A stretch of 64,000 bases of DNA from CAVTWH01 sp963850915 (GTDB lineage: Bacteria > Actinomycetota > Actinomycetes > Mycobacteriales > Micromonosporaceae), in assembly GCA_963850915.1 (NCBI GenBank), contig CAWKND010000014.1:310001-374000 (forward strand), given 5' to 3'. Positions 31,083 to 40,217 of the stretch are shown here, piece by piece. A program made the translations under genes and the position numbers. Positions within the stretch are counted from its first letter, which is position 1. Each line of letters begins with the position of its first letter. The notes under the pieces are model-generated. The model saw only the letters and a program-made list of their open reading frames with translations. It was not told where the DNA came from and did not search any database.

Positions 31083-31703
31083 TCAGGGCGCGGGATTGCG
31101 AAGCAGCGCAACGAATGCGAGCACCAGCGCCGGCATGTCGATCTCGTCGGGGGCGAGCAGCCACTGCAGCTGTACCCCGTCCATCACCGCCGCCAGCAGC
31201 GCCGCGCCCTGCTCGGGGGTGATCCCGGCGGGCAACTGGTCGCCGAACTCGGCGCGCAGCATCTCCGCGAGCCTGGCCCGTACCGCCGCGTACCGGTCGG
31301 TGAAGAACTCCTTCGCCGGGTGCCCCTCGGTGACGCTCTCGGCGGACAGCACGGTGAACGACTGCACCAGGCCGGGCTGGCTGGCGTTGTACTCCATCAG
31401 CCGCCGCAGGTCGGTGATCCGGCGTGGCTCGGCCGGCTCCCCGAGGTTCTGCGTGTCGAGCCGGTCGCGCAGCCGCAACACCTCGATGAGCAGCGCGTCC
31501 TTGGTCGGGAAGTAGTGCAGTAGACCCTGCTGGGTCAGGCCGACCCGGTCGGCGACGACGGCGAGCGAGGCGCCCCGGTACCCCCGCTCGGCGAAGATCT
31601 CCAGCGCGGCGGCGAGGATCTCGGCGCGACGTTGCTCCGGATTTGCCCGGCGCCGGGACGGCGCTGCGCTAGGCGGGGATGCCGCGGTATTGAGCTTGGC
31701 CAT
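31083..31703 (-). CDS. TetR-family repressor of the GH3 operon
   Basis: 206 residues. The HTH region (EILAAALEIFAERGYRGASL...VGLTQQGLLHYFPTK) is classical TetR; the C-terminal ligand domain is not assignable. It is divergent from the GH3 gene, with a perfect 28-bp operator in between, so it very likely represses both itself and GH3. The ligand may be an aglycone or a glycoside. Confidence 0.88.
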   Translation of the reverse strand: MAKLNTAASPPSAAPSRRRANPEQRRAEILAAALEIFAERGYRGASLAVVADRVGLTQQGLLHYFPTKDALLIEVLRLRDRLDTQNLGEPAEPRRITDLRRLMEYNASQPGLVQSFTVLSAESVTEGHPAKEFFTDRYAAVRARLAEMLRAEFGDQLPAGITPEQGAALLAAVMDGVQLQWLLAPDEIDMPALVLAFVALLRNPAP

Positions 31704-31726
31704 AGTGCATGTTACAAATAAATCTC

Positions 31727-31754
31727 CCTACCTACCGAGTGCTCGGTAGGTAGG
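31727..31754. promoter_or_regulatory. TetR operator between the tetR and GH3 genes
   Basis: Perfect inverted repeat: CCTACCTACCGAG, central TG, CTCGGTAGGTAGG. The inner ACCGAGTGCTCGGT is of the usual TetR type. Confidence 0.85.
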
Positions 31755-31803
31755 TTGCGCGGAGCGTCGAACCGGCGCCCGCGCCAGGGGACCGGGAGGA
31801 CAC

Positions 31804-34236
31804 ATGTCCGCGCTGCGCAGCGACCACGAGACCGCGATCGACGCGGCACTGGCCGCGCTCGACCTGGAGACGAAGGTACTCATCCTGTCCGGGCAGGACT
31901 CCTGGACCGTGCCGGCGGTACCCGAAATCGGACTCGCCTCGCTGGTCGTCTCGGACGGCCCGATCGGTGTACGCGGTACCCGTTGGGCCGCCGACGACAC
32001 CTCGATCGCACTGCCCAGCCCGACGGCGCTGGCCGCCACCTGGGACCCGACGCTGGCCCGGCGCGCCGGGCAGCTGCTCGGCCAGGAGGCCCGGCGCAAG
32101 GGGGTACATGTGCTGCTGGCCCCGACGGTGAACCTGCACCGCACCCCGCTGGGCGGCCGGCACTTCGAGTGCTACTCCGAGGATCCGCTGCTCACCGGCG
32201 CCATCGGTACCGGCTACGTGGCCGGCGTCCAGGACCAGGGCGTGGGTACCACCGTCAAGCACTTCGTCGCCAACGACTCGGAGACCGACCGGTTCACCGT
32301 CAACGCCAAGGTCGGCGAGCGCGCGCTGCGCGAGCTCTACCTGGCCCCGTTCGAGACGGTCGTCCGGGACGCCGGGGCGTGGGGCGTGATGGCCGCGTAC
32401 AACGCGGTCAACGGCACCACCATGACCGCGCACGACGAGCTGCAGAACGGTGTCCTGAAAGGCGAGTGGGGCTTCGACGGGGTGATCGTGTCGGACTGGT
32501 TCGCGGCCCGGGACACCATCGGCGACGCCAACGGCGGGCTGGACCTGGCCATGCCGGGCGCCGGCAGCCCGTGGGGCAGGTGGCTGGTCGAGGCGGTACG
32601 CGACGGCAAGGTGGCGCCGGAGATCATCGACGAGCAGGTACGCCGGGTACTGCGGCTGGCCGCCCGGGTCGGTGCGCTGGCCGGGGTGGCTCCCGCGGTG
32701 GCGCCCGAGCAGCGGCCGGCCCCGATCGACGGCGACGCGCTCGCCCGCGAGGTGGCGACCCGCTCCTTCGTGTTGGCGCAGAACAGGAACAGTGTGCTGC
32801 CGCTGGACGCGGGTGCGCTGCGCAGCGTCGCGCTGATCGGGCTGGCGGCGCGCGAGGCGCGGGTACTCGGTGGCGGAAGTGCCGTGGTCTTCCCGGATCA
32901 CGTGGTCTCCCCGCTCGACGGGCTCACCGCGGCACTGCCGTCGGACGTACAACTGACCTACGCCATGGGTACCGACCCGCGGACCAAGCTGCCGCCAGCC
33001 GGTGGTCCACTGTGGACGGAGCTGACCGCGACGTTCCGTGATGCCGAAGGTGTTGTGCTGCACCAGACCCCGCTGCGTACCGGGGCCGGCGTGTGGATGG
33101 ACATGCCCGACGGCGTGACCCCGGAGACAGTGTCCACCGTGGACATCTCCGGTCGGCTGACCACCACCGAGGCCGGTACGCACCAGCTCTCCATCCGGGG
33201 CGTCGGCCAGTTCACCCTCACCGTGGACGGCAAGCCCGTCTTCGACGACGGGATCTGGCCGGACACCACCGACTTCGCGGTGCTGTTCCTCGCGCCGCCG
33301 GAGCAGCGTGTCCCGGTCGAGTTGGCGGCCGGCGAGAGCGTCGAGGTGAATCTTCGCCAGCAGGTGATGCTGCCCGAGGGCTTCGCCGTGATCACGGTGA
33401 CCCTCGGTTACGCCGCCCCGACCGTCGACGAGGAGGTACTGCTGGACGAGGCGGCCCGGGTGGCCGGCGCCAGTGACGTCGCGGTGGTCGTGGTCGGTAC
33501 CACCGAAGAGGTGGAGTCGGAGGGCTTCGACCGTACCTCCCTGGCCCTGCCCGGCCGGCAGGACGAGCTGGTACGCCGGGTGGTGGCGGCCAACCCGCGA
33601 ACCATCGTGGTGGTGAACTCCGGCTCGCCGGTCGAGCTGCCCTGGGCCGACGAGGTGCCGGCCGTGCTGCTCAGCTGGTTCCCGGGGCAGGAGGCCGGTG
33701 CCGCCCTGGCCGACGTCCTGCTGGGCGCCGCCGAGCCGGGTGGCCGGCTGCCCACCACCTGGCCGGTCGTCGCGGCGGACTGCCCGGTGCTGTCGACAAC
33801 CCCGGTCGACGGGGAACTCGACTACGCCGAGGGCGTGTTCATCGGGTACCGCGCCTTCGAGCGCGCGGGCGTCGCGCCCCGGTACCCGTTCGGCCACGGC
33901 TCGGGGTACACCACCTGGGGGTACGACAGCGTCTCCGTGGACGGGCGGACAGTGACGGTTTCCTTGTCCAACAACGGTTCCCGCCCCGGGCGTGAGGTCG
34001 TCCAGGTCTACCTGGCGCCCACCACGCCCGACGCGGAGCGACCGGCTCGCTGGCTGGCCGGCTTCGCCACCGTCACCGCGGCGCCGGGCGAGACCGTGAC
34101 CGCCACCGTCGAGCTGCCCGAGCGGGCCTTCCAGATCTGGGACGGCGGCTGGCGTACCGTCCCGGGGGAGTACACGGTCGAGGCGGCGCGCAGCATCGCC
34201 GACCGCCCGCTACGCACCACGATCACTGTCGGATAG
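31804..34236 (+). CDS. GH3 beta-glucosidase with PA14 domain
   Basis: 810 residues, cytoplasmic. Order: GH3 N-terminal barrel (20-280; nucleophile Asp231 in VIVSDWFA), start of the alpha/beta sandwich (about 310-390), an inserted PA14 domain (about 400-535), the rest of the sandwich (VVVGTTEEVESEGFDR holds the likely acid/base Glu), and a C-terminal Fn3-like domain (710-800). KHFVANDSETDR is a substrate-site signature. PA14-GH3 enzymes often act on plant glycosides or gentiobiose-type sugars. GGGAGG precedes the ATG. TetR-controlled; the next hydrolase gene follows after 8 bp. Confidence 0.93.
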   Translation: MSALRSDHETAIDAALAALDLETKVLILSGQDSWTVPAVPEIGLASLVVSDGPIGVRGTRWAADDTSIALPSPTALAATWDPTLARRAGQLLGQEARRKGVHVLLAPTVNLHRTPLGGRHFECYSEDPLLTGAIGTGYVAGVQDQGVGTTVKHFVANDSETDRFTVNAKVGERALRELYLAPFETVVRDAGAWGVMAAYNAVNGTTMTAHDELQNGVLKGEWGFDGVIVSDWFAARDTIGDANGGLDLAMPGAGSPWGRWLVEAVRDGKVAPEIIDEQVRRVLRLAARVGALAGVAPAVAPEQRPAPIDGDALAREVATRSFVLAQNRNSVLPLDAGALRSVALIGLAAREARVLGGGSAVVFPDHVVSPLDGLTAALPSDVQLTYAMGTDPRTKLPPAGGPLWTELTATFRDAEGVVLHQTPLRTGAGVWMDMPDGVTPETVSTVDISGRLTTTEAGTHQLSIRGVGQFTLTVDGKPVFDDGIWPDTTDFAVLFLAPPEQRVPVELAAGESVEVNLRQQVMLPEGFAVITVTLGYAAPTVDEEVLLDEAARVAGASDVAVVVVGTTEEVESEGFDRTSLALPGRQDELVRRVVAANPRTIVVVNSGSPVELPWADEVPAVLLSWFPGQEAGAALADVLLGAAEPGGRLPTTWPVVAADCPVLSTTPVDGELDYAEGVFIGYRAFERAGVAPRYPFGHGSGYTTWGYDSVSVDGRTVTVSLSNNGSRPGREVVQVYLAPTTPDAERPARWLAGFATVTAAPGETVTATVELPERAFQIWDGGWRTVPGEYTVEAARSIADRPLRTTITVG

Positions 34237-34244
34237 GGGTTGCC

Positions 34245-34949
34245 GTGCGGCTGCACGTGGCGTCGACCGGTACCGGGGACCGGCTCGCGCTGCTGATCCA
34301 CGGGCTGATGGGCGACAGCGGGACCTGGCAGGCGCTGATCCCCGTGCTGGTACGGCGCGGCTACCGGGTACTCGCGGCGGACCTGCGCGGGCACGGCCTG
34401 AGCCCGCGCTCGCCGGACGGCGGGTACCTGCCGGCCGGGTACGCCGACGATCTCGTCGAGAGCCTGCCGGCCGGCGCCGAGCTGGCGATCGGGCACTCGC
34501 TCGGCGGCCTGGCGCTGTCGCTCGCCATCGACCGGCTACGCCCGGCGCGCGCGGTCTACGTCGACCCGGCGTTCCGGCTCCCCCCGGGAGCAGGTCCCGG
34601 GAACGATCCGCTGGGCGACTACGCCGACCAGGCGACCCCGGCATCGATCAGCGCCGGCAATCCGCGATGGAGCGCGGCGGATATCGCCGCCGAAGTGCTC
34701 GGCTTCAGCCGCTTCGACCGCGCCGCCACGGTGGCCCGGGTCAAGCTGGGGGGTACCGACCTGCTGCCGGCAACGGCGGCAGTGCCGTCACTGGTCCAGC
34801 TCGCCGACCCCAGCCACCTGGTGGACGGCGCGACCGCGGCGATACTGCGCGAGCGCGGCTTTGACGTCCAGGTCATACCGGGTGCCGGGCACTGCATCCA
34901 TCGCGACGACTTCGCCGGCTTCCTCGCCTCGCTCGAGGGCTGGCTCTGA
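34245..34949 (+). CDS. Alpha/beta-fold hydrolase
   Basis: 234 residues. HGLMGDSGTW (oxyanion hole), GHSLGG with the nucleophile Ser, and GAGHCIHRDD with the catalytic His; the acid is probably the Asp of QLADPSHLV. It is an esterase-like enzyme of unknown substrate. GTG start, 8 bp after the GH3 stop, so it shares that operon and may remove acyl groups from the same glycosides. Confidence 0.85.
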   Translation: MRLHVASTGTGDRLALLIHGLMGDSGTWQALIPVLVRRGYRVLAADLRGHGLSPRSPDGGYLPAGYADDLVESLPAGAELAIGHSLGGLALSLAIDRLRPARAVYVDPAFRLPPGAGPGNDPLGDYADQATPASISAGNPRWSAADIAAEVLGFSRFDRAATVARVKLGGTDLLPATAAVPSLVQLADPSHLVDGATAAILRERGFDVQVIPGAGHCIHRDDFAGFLASLEGWL

Positions 34950-35060
34950 TCTCGGGGCAGGTCACCGCCGCGACCCGACAAATCGTGCTATGCCCTGCAA
35001 ATCATGCCACTCGACGCGCAAATTACGTGGAGTTAGCCCGATGGCCGTAAGGTTTCGGGT

Positions 35061-35450
35061 ATGGCGACCTGGGCGGATGTACGCCGGCTGGCTTTGGCTC
35101 TGCCGGAGACCACCGAACGCGAGGACCGGGACGGCCGGCTGGATTTCCGAATCTATGACAAGCCGGTGGTCTGGGAGCGACCGCTGCGCCAGGTCGACCG
35201 GGACGCGCTGGGTGAAGACGCGCCGGACGGTCCGATCCTGGCCGCCCGTACCCCCGACCTGGGCGCCAAGGACGCGCTGCTGGCCGACGACCCGGGCGTC
35301 TACTTCACCACTCCGCACTTCAGCGGGTACTCCGCGGTACTGGTCCGGCTGGACGCGATCGGGCCGGCCGAGCTGGAGGAGCTGATCACCGAGGCGTGGC
35401 TGGCCCAGGCCCCCAAGGGTCTTGCCGAGGAGTACCTGGCCGCCCACTGA
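35061..35450 (+). CDS. MmcQ/YjbR-family protein
   Basis: 129 residues. The start (WADVRRLALALPETTER) and the core (DPGVYFTTPHFSGYSAVLVRL, LITEAWLAQAPKGLAEEYL) match the MmcQ/YjbR fold, which resembles a small DNA-binding or chaperone module with no settled biochemistry. A TAAGGT hexamer (35048-35053) lies seven bases before the ATG, so the transcript is probably leaderless. Confidence 0.85.
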   Translation: MATWADVRRLALALPETTEREDRDGRLDFRIYDKPVVWERPLRQVDRDALGEDAPDGPILAARTPDLGAKDALLADDPGVYFTTPHFSGYSAVLVRLDAIGPAELEELITEAWLAQAPKGLAEEYLAAH

Positions 35451-35476
35451 GCCTGCTGGCCCGGCCCGACTCATCA

Positions 35477-35541
35477 CCAACTGTTCTAGAACTCTTCGGA
35501 AATCTGTGGCAGACTCCGACCAAGAGTTCTAGAACAGTTGG
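35477..35541. promoter_or_regulatory. Twin GntR-type operator of the trpBA-gntR operon
   Basis: Two perfect 20-bp inverted copies, 35477-35496 and 35522-35541, 25 bp apart. Each contains the palindrome GTTCTAGAAC. The second copy runs into the RBS (TTGGAGG) of trpB. A weak promoter, TAGAAC (35487-35492) and CAGACT (35510-35515) 17 bp apart, would lie between them. The arrangement suits two dimers forming a loop that blocks transcription. Confidence 0.8.
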
Positions 35542-35548
35542 AGGCTAC

Positions 35549-36757
35549 GTGGATCTCATCCTGAGCCCGCCCCGGCCAAGCGTCGTCCCCACCTCGGCGA
35601 TGCGGGAGCCGACGAGCAGCGGGCGCTTCGGCGAGTACGGCGGCCGGTACGTCCCCGAGTCACTGATCCCGGCCTGCGAGGCGGTGGCCACGGCGTTCCG
35701 CGAGGCGTGGGCCGACGCGCACTTCCGCCAGCAACTGGACCGGCTGCTGCGGGTGTACGCCGGGCGACCCACGGCACTCACCCCGGCTTGGCGGCTCTCC
35801 ACCGAACTCGGCATCACCCTGCTGCTCAAGCGCGAGGACCTGGCGCACACCGGCTCCCACAAGATCAATAATGTGCTCGGGCAGGCGCTGCTGGCGCACC
35901 GGATGGGCAAGACCAGGCTGCTCGCCGAGACCGGGGCCGGCCAGCACGGCGTCGCCACGGCCACCGCCGCCGCGCTGCTCGGCATGCGCTGCACCGTTTT
36001 CATGGGCGAACGGGACATCGAGCGGCAGGCGCTCAACGTGCACCGGATGCGGATGCTCGGCGCCGAGGTGGTACCGGTTGGCACCGGCAGCCGCACGCTG
36101 AAGGACGCGTGCAACGAGGCGCTGCGCCAGTGGGTGAGCGCCGTCGACGACTCGTACTACTGCCTCGGCTCGGTACTCGGGCCGCACCCGTACCCGTGGA
36201 TGGTGCGCGAGTTCCAGCGGGTGATCGGGGACGAGGCGCGTACCCAGTGCGCCGCCGAGTTGCCGACCGGTACGCCCGACTACGTGGTCGCCTGCGTCGG
36301 TGGCGGGTCGAACGCGGCCGGTACCTTCGCCGGATTCGTGGACACGCCGGCGAAACTGGTCGGCGTCGAGGCGGCCGGCGGGGCCGCGCTGACCAACGGT
36401 ACCCCCGGGATCCTGCACGGTTTCCGCTCACAACTGTTGCAGGACAACGATGGTCAGGTGATCGAGGCGCACTCGATCTCGGCCGGCCTGGACTACCCGG
36501 GCGTCGGGCCGGAGCACGCGTACCTCAAAGACCTGGGGCGGGCGCGGTACGTCACGGTCACCGACGAGGAGGTACTGGCGGCGGTACACCGGTTGGCGCT
36601 GGCCGAGGGGATCCTGTGCGCGCTGGAGTCGGCGCACGCGGTCGCCTGGGTGCTGCGCTCCGCCGGTACCGCCGAACTGCCTTCGGGTTCGACTGTGCTG
36701 TTGACCCTCTCCGGCCGCGGCGACAAGGACATGCCGACCCTGATGGAGGAGAAGTGA
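35549..36757 (+). CDS. trpB: TrpB, tryptophan synthase beta chain
   Basis: 402 residues. It joins indole and serine using PLP. It starts at a GTG five bases after GGAGG; a later ATG in AMREPTSSG is possible. Signatures: RFGEYGGRYVPESL, PLP Lys105 in GSHKINN, phosphate loop GGGSNAAGTF, SAGLDYPGVGPEH and the closing SGRGDKD. It is the classical TrpB1 type that pairs with TrpA. The operator overlapping its RBS and the downstream GntR gene show control separate from a normal trp attenuator. Confidence 0.95.
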   Translation: MDLILSPPRPSVVPTSAMREPTSSGRFGEYGGRYVPESLIPACEAVATAFREAWADAHFRQQLDRLLRVYAGRPTALTPAWRLSTELGITLLLKREDLAHTGSHKINNVLGQALLAHRMGKTRLLAETGAGQHGVATATAAALLGMRCTVFMGERDIERQALNVHRMRMLGAEVVPVGTGSRTLKDACNEALRQWVSAVDDSYYCLGSVLGPHPYPWMVREFQRVIGDEARTQCAAELPTGTPDYVVACVGGGSNAAGTFAGFVDTPAKLVGVEAAGGAALTNGTPGILHGFRSQLLQDNDGQVIEAHSISAGLDYPGVGPEHAYLKDLGRARYVTVTDEEVLAAVHRLALAEGILCALESAHAVAWVLRSAGTAELPSGSTVLLTLSGRGDKDMPTLMEEK

Positions 36758-37527
36758 CGCTGCAGAGCCACTTCCAGGCAGCGGACCGCAAGCTGCTGGT
36801 GCCCTACATCACCGGTGGGGTGACCGCCGACTGGACCGGCTACCTGCTGGCCTGCCAGGCGGCCGGCGCGGACGCCATAGAGGTCGGGCTGCCCTTCTCC
36901 GACCCGATGCTGGACGGCGTCGTCATCCAGCAGGCCTCCGACCGGGCGCTGGCGCGCGGCACCACGGTGGATACGATCCTGGCCGATCTCGCGGCGGTCC
37001 GGACCGCACTCACCATCCCGCTGATCGCCTTCACCTACACGAATCTGGTGGTACGCCGTGGCTGCGGGCCCTTCTGCGAGCTGCTGCGGGCGCACGGGTT
37101 CGCCGGCCTGATCGTGCCGGACCTGCCGGTCGACGAGGCCGACGAGCTCGCCGACGCGGCCGGGGCGGCCGGGATCGAGCTCGTCCTGCTCGCCGCCCCG
37201 TCCACCCCGCCCGACCGGCTGCGCCGCATCTGCTTGCGCAGCAAGGGTTTCGTCTACGCGGTCAGCGTCATGGGGGTGACCGGCGAGCGGGCCGCGCTGG
37301 CCGGTTCGGCGCGGGTACTGGCGACGCAGCTCAAAGCACTCACCGATCTGCCGGTGTTGCTAGGCTTCGGGATCGCCGGTCGGGAGCAGGCGGCTCAGGC
37401 CGGCGAGTGGGCCGACGGGGTGGCCGTCGGTGCGGCGTTGATGCGACGGGTACTCGACGGCGCGTCCCCGGCACAGCTCGGTGCTCTCGTCGGGGAGGTG
37501 CGCGCGGGGTTGGACGGGGTGGGGTGA
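36754..37527 (+). CDS. trpA: TrpA, tryptophan synthase alpha chain
   Basis: 257 residues. It cleaves indole-3-glycerol phosphate and passes indole to TrpB. Catalytic Glu43 (AIEVGLPFSDP) and Asp54 (MLDG) are in place; FGIAGREQA near the C-terminus is the phosphate site. The GTG overlaps the trpB stop (GTGA) with GGAGGAGA just before, so the two are translationally coupled. The variant MLDGVVIQ replaces the usual ADGPVIQ. Confidence 0.93.
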   Translation: MTLQSHFQAADRKLLVPYITGGVTADWTGYLLACQAAGADAIEVGLPFSDPMLDGVVIQQASDRALARGTTVDTILADLAAVRTALTIPLIAFTYTNLVVRRGCGPFCELLRAHGFAGLIVPDLPVDEADELADAAGAAGIELVLLAAPSTPPDRLRRICLRSKGFVYAVSVMGVTGERAALAGSARVLATQLKALTDLPVLLGFGIAGREQAAQAGEWADGVAVGAALMRRVLDGASPAQLGALVGEVRAGLDGVG

Positions 37528-37530
37528 GGC

Positions 37531-38268
37531 GTGCCGAAGTACCAGACGATTGCGGCGGATCTCGGGGCGCGGATCCGGGCCGGGGAGTACCCGCCCGGCT
37601 CCGCCCTGCCCGCGCAGCGTGACCTGGCCGGCCGGTACGCCGTCACGCTCGCCACGCTGCGCCAGGCACTGGGCGTGCTGGAGTCCGACGGCCTGCTCAG
37701 CCAGCAGCCCGGTCGGGGTACCTTCGTCGCCGAGCCGAAAGCCGCCTACCAGCTGGGTACGCTGCGCAGCCTCGCCGACGACCTGCGCGAGCAGGGCCAC
37801 CCGCTCACCACGACGGTGGTCAGCGCTCTGCTTCGCAATCCACCGGCCGAGCTGGGTACCGGGAAGGCGCTGCGGCTGGAGCGGATCCGGCTGCTGGCCG
37901 GCCGACCCGCCATCCACCAGGTCTCCTGGATCCCCGCCCCGCACGCGGAACCGTTGCGGGACAAGGACTTCGAGGTCGAGTCGCTGTACGCCGCACTGGC
38001 CTCGCTCGGCGTGGTGGTACACCGGGCGAGTGAACGGCTCACCCCGGGCGTACTGGATTCCAGCGGTGCCAAGCAGTTGGCGCAGAAGGCGGGCAGCCCG
38101 GTGTTCGTGAGCGAGCGCACCACGTACGCGCTGGACGGCAGCGTGCTTGTCCTGGACCGGGCCATCATCGCCGGTACCCTCGTGGAGATCCGTACCGAGC
38201 GCGCCGCCACCGGCCTGTCCCTGCACTGGACCGGCCGGGGCGAGCAGCTCAGCGCAGCAGGCGAGTGA
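37531..38268 (+). CDS. GntR-family regulator, HutC type
   Basis: 245 residues. An N-terminal winged helix (YQTIAADLGARIRAGEYPPG...LPAQRDLAGRYAVTLATLRQAL) is followed by a UTRA ligand domain (about 85-240). It starts at a GTG three bases after the trpA stop, so it is the third gene of the operon and probably binds the twin GTTCTAGAAC operator in front of trpB. UTRA domains bind small effectors; here a chorismate or tryptophan-pathway compound is a reasonable guess. Its end overlaps the convergent PhzE-like gene by 20 bp. Confidence 0.87.
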   Translation: MPKYQTIAADLGARIRAGEYPPGSALPAQRDLAGRYAVTLATLRQALGVLESDGLLSQQPGRGTFVAEPKAAYQLGTLRSLADDLREQGHPLTTTVVSALLRNPPAELGTGKALRLERIRLLAGRPAIHQVSWIPAPHAEPLRDKDFEVESLYAALASLGVVVHRASERLTPGVLDSSGAKQLAQKAGSPVFVSERTTYALDGSVLVLDRAIIAGTLVEIRTERAATGLSLHWTGRGEQLSAAGE

Positions 38269-40060
38269 GGGTCTCCTGCAGGATGGGTACGCAGTTGGTG
38301 GTCAGGATCGACTCCACGTGGAACTGGAAGCTGGCGAAGTGCTCGCCGCGCAGCGCGATCACCCGACCGTCCGGCGAACCGGCGATCTCCACGCCCGCCG
38401 GCGCCTGGTCGGGTACCAGCGCGAAGAACGTGTTGTAGAAGCCGACCGGCTCGCGGCGGCCGAACAGGTCGACGGTCTCCTGCACGCCCTGCAGCGGCGG
38501 GTCGACCGGGACCACGGTGAGCCCCAGCGTGCGGCTGAGGATCTGGTGTCCGAGGCAGACCGCGACGAACGGTGCCTTGCGCGCCAACAGGTCCGCGATG
38601 ATGGCGTGGCTGCGGGCCATCTTCGGGTGCTCGACCTCGTTGGGATCGCCGGGACCGGGGCCGACGAGTACCAGGTCGTGGCCCTCGAAGTCGATCTTCT
38701 GATCCCGGTAGTCGCAGAGCGTCGTCTTCAGCCCGAGGTGCTCCAGTACGTGCTTGAGCATCTCGGTGAACTGGTCCTCGTTGTCGATGATCAGTACCGA
38801 GCGGCCGGCCAGCTCCGGGGCGGGGATGTGCCCGCTCTGCCGGTCCAGCCAGAAGCGCGACAGGTACCGGTTGCGGGCGGTGAGTACCTGCTCCACCCGC
38901 TCGTCCAGGTACTGCCCGAGGAACGGCTCGTTGGTCTGCGGCGAGGCGATGGCGGCGAGCAGCCCGGCTGCCTTCGCGCGTACCTCCAGGCACTCCTTCT
39001 CCGGTACCGAGTCGCGCACGATGCTGGCCCCGCTGCGGATCACCGCGTGCCCGCCGAGGTCGACCTCCATGGTGCGGATGGTGATCGCGCTGTCCAGGTA
39101 CTCGTCGCCGTGCTCGTCCAGGCCCATCACGACGAGCGCCGAGGAGTAGTACCGGCGGGACTCCTTCTCGTGCCGGTAGATCACCCGGGCGGCGTTCTCC
39201 AGCGGGCTGCCGATCATCGTGGCCGCGTACATCGACTCCCGGAAGGCCTGTACCGGGTCCATGGTGGCCAGCCCCTCCAGCCGGTACTCGGTGTGGACGA
39301 GCGAGCTCATCTCCTTCAGGAACGGCCCGCGGACGATGCCGCCCTTGCCGCAGATGCGGGCCATCATCTTCAGTTCCTCGTCGGTGACCTGGAAGAGTTC
39401 GTTGATCTCCTTGGCGTCGGCCAGGAACTCCATCAGGTCGGCCCGCTTCTGCAGCGCCTTGCGGGGCAGGGTGCCGGAGATCGGGTCCATCAGTACGGTG
39501 CCGCCGCGGTAGGTGAGATGCCGCTCGGGCGAGGCGCCGATGAAGTACTTCTCGCCGTCGTAGAAGCAGAACGTCATGTACGCGCCGCGCTCGTTGCGGG
39601 CCAGCCGGCCGAAGATCGCGTGCGCGACGGCCGGCCGGAAGTCGGCGATGGCCACGTCGCAGCGGCGCGAGATGAGGAAGTTCGAGCCCTCGCCGCGCTG
39701 GATCTCCTCGGTCACGATGCGGGACAGCACCTGGGCGAAGTCTTCGTCGGACGGGGTGAAGACCGGCTCGCCGACCATCCCGACCTCGGTGTCGAAGTCA
39801 ACGACGTCGAGCAGATCGACTTCCCGGTACTCGTCGGGTACGAGCGACAGGATCGGTTCGTTCCCGTCGTGCGTGAGGTACCCGCGCTCGCGCAGCTGGC
39901 TGTAGGGAACCATGGAGATGATCGGTGCGCCGAGGTGTGCGGTGACGGCCGGGCGGGGCATTTCGTCGAGGAGCCAGCCGGTGGTCAGCAGCCCCGAGGC
40001 GTAGTAGACCTTCCCATCCTGCTGGATGAGGCAGTACGGCCTGGTGCTGTCGATCTCCAT
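38249..40060 (-). CDS. PhzE/TrpEG-type chorismate-using synthase (MST-amidotransferase fusion)
   Basis: 603 residues. The N-terminal chorismate-binding domain (about 90-400) has GASPERHL, DPISGTLPR and GASIVRDSVPEKECLE. The C-terminal class I glutamine amidotransferase (about 415-600) has GPGPGDP, the nucleophile Cys in VCLGHQILS, and FHVES. The ISGT motif and the single-chain fusion resemble PhzE (2-amino-2-deoxyisochorismate synthase) more than TrpE. Either ADIC or anthranilate is possible. ATG at 40060 chosen; a GTG 54 bp upstream also works. It lies tail to tail with the trpBA-gntR operon. Confidence 0.85.
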   Translation of the reverse strand: MEIDSTRPYCLIQQDGKVYYASGLLTTGWLLDEMPRPAVTAHLGAPIISMVPYSQLRERGYLTHDGNEPILSLVPDEYREVDLLDVVDFDTEVGMVGEPVFTPSDEDFAQVLSRIVTEEIQRGEGSNFLISRRCDVAIADFRPAVAHAIFGRLARNERGAYMTFCFYDGEKYFIGASPERHLTYRGGTVLMDPISGTLPRKALQKRADLMEFLADAKEINELFQVTDEELKMMARICGKGGIVRGPFLKEMSSLVHTEYRLEGLATMDPVQAFRESMYAATMIGSPLENAARVIYRHEKESRRYYSSALVVMGLDEHGDEYLDSAITIRTMEVDLGGHAVIRSGASIVRDSVPEKECLEVRAKAAGLLAAIASPQTNEPFLGQYLDERVEQVLTARNRYLSRFWLDRQSGHIPAPELAGRSVLIIDNEDQFTEMLKHVLEHLGLKTTLCDYRDQKIDFEGHDLVLVGPGPGDPNEVEHPKMARSHAIIADLLARKAPFVAVCLGHQILSRTLGLTVVPVDPPLQGVQETVDLFGRREPVGFYNTFFALVPDQAPAGVEIAGSPDGRVIALRGEHFASFQFHVESILTTNCVPILQETLTRLLR

Positions 40061-40217
40061 CGCTCGCCACCCTGTGTCTCGGTCGGTCGGCCCGTTCTCC
40101 GGGCTGTCGCCCACCGGCTCCTGCCCGGTCGGCCGACCCCACTCTAGGCCACCGGCCCGGAGGCCGAGTCGAGGATTTTCCCGGGTACCGGATGGGCGAA
40201 ACGGCCGGGTCCGGCGA

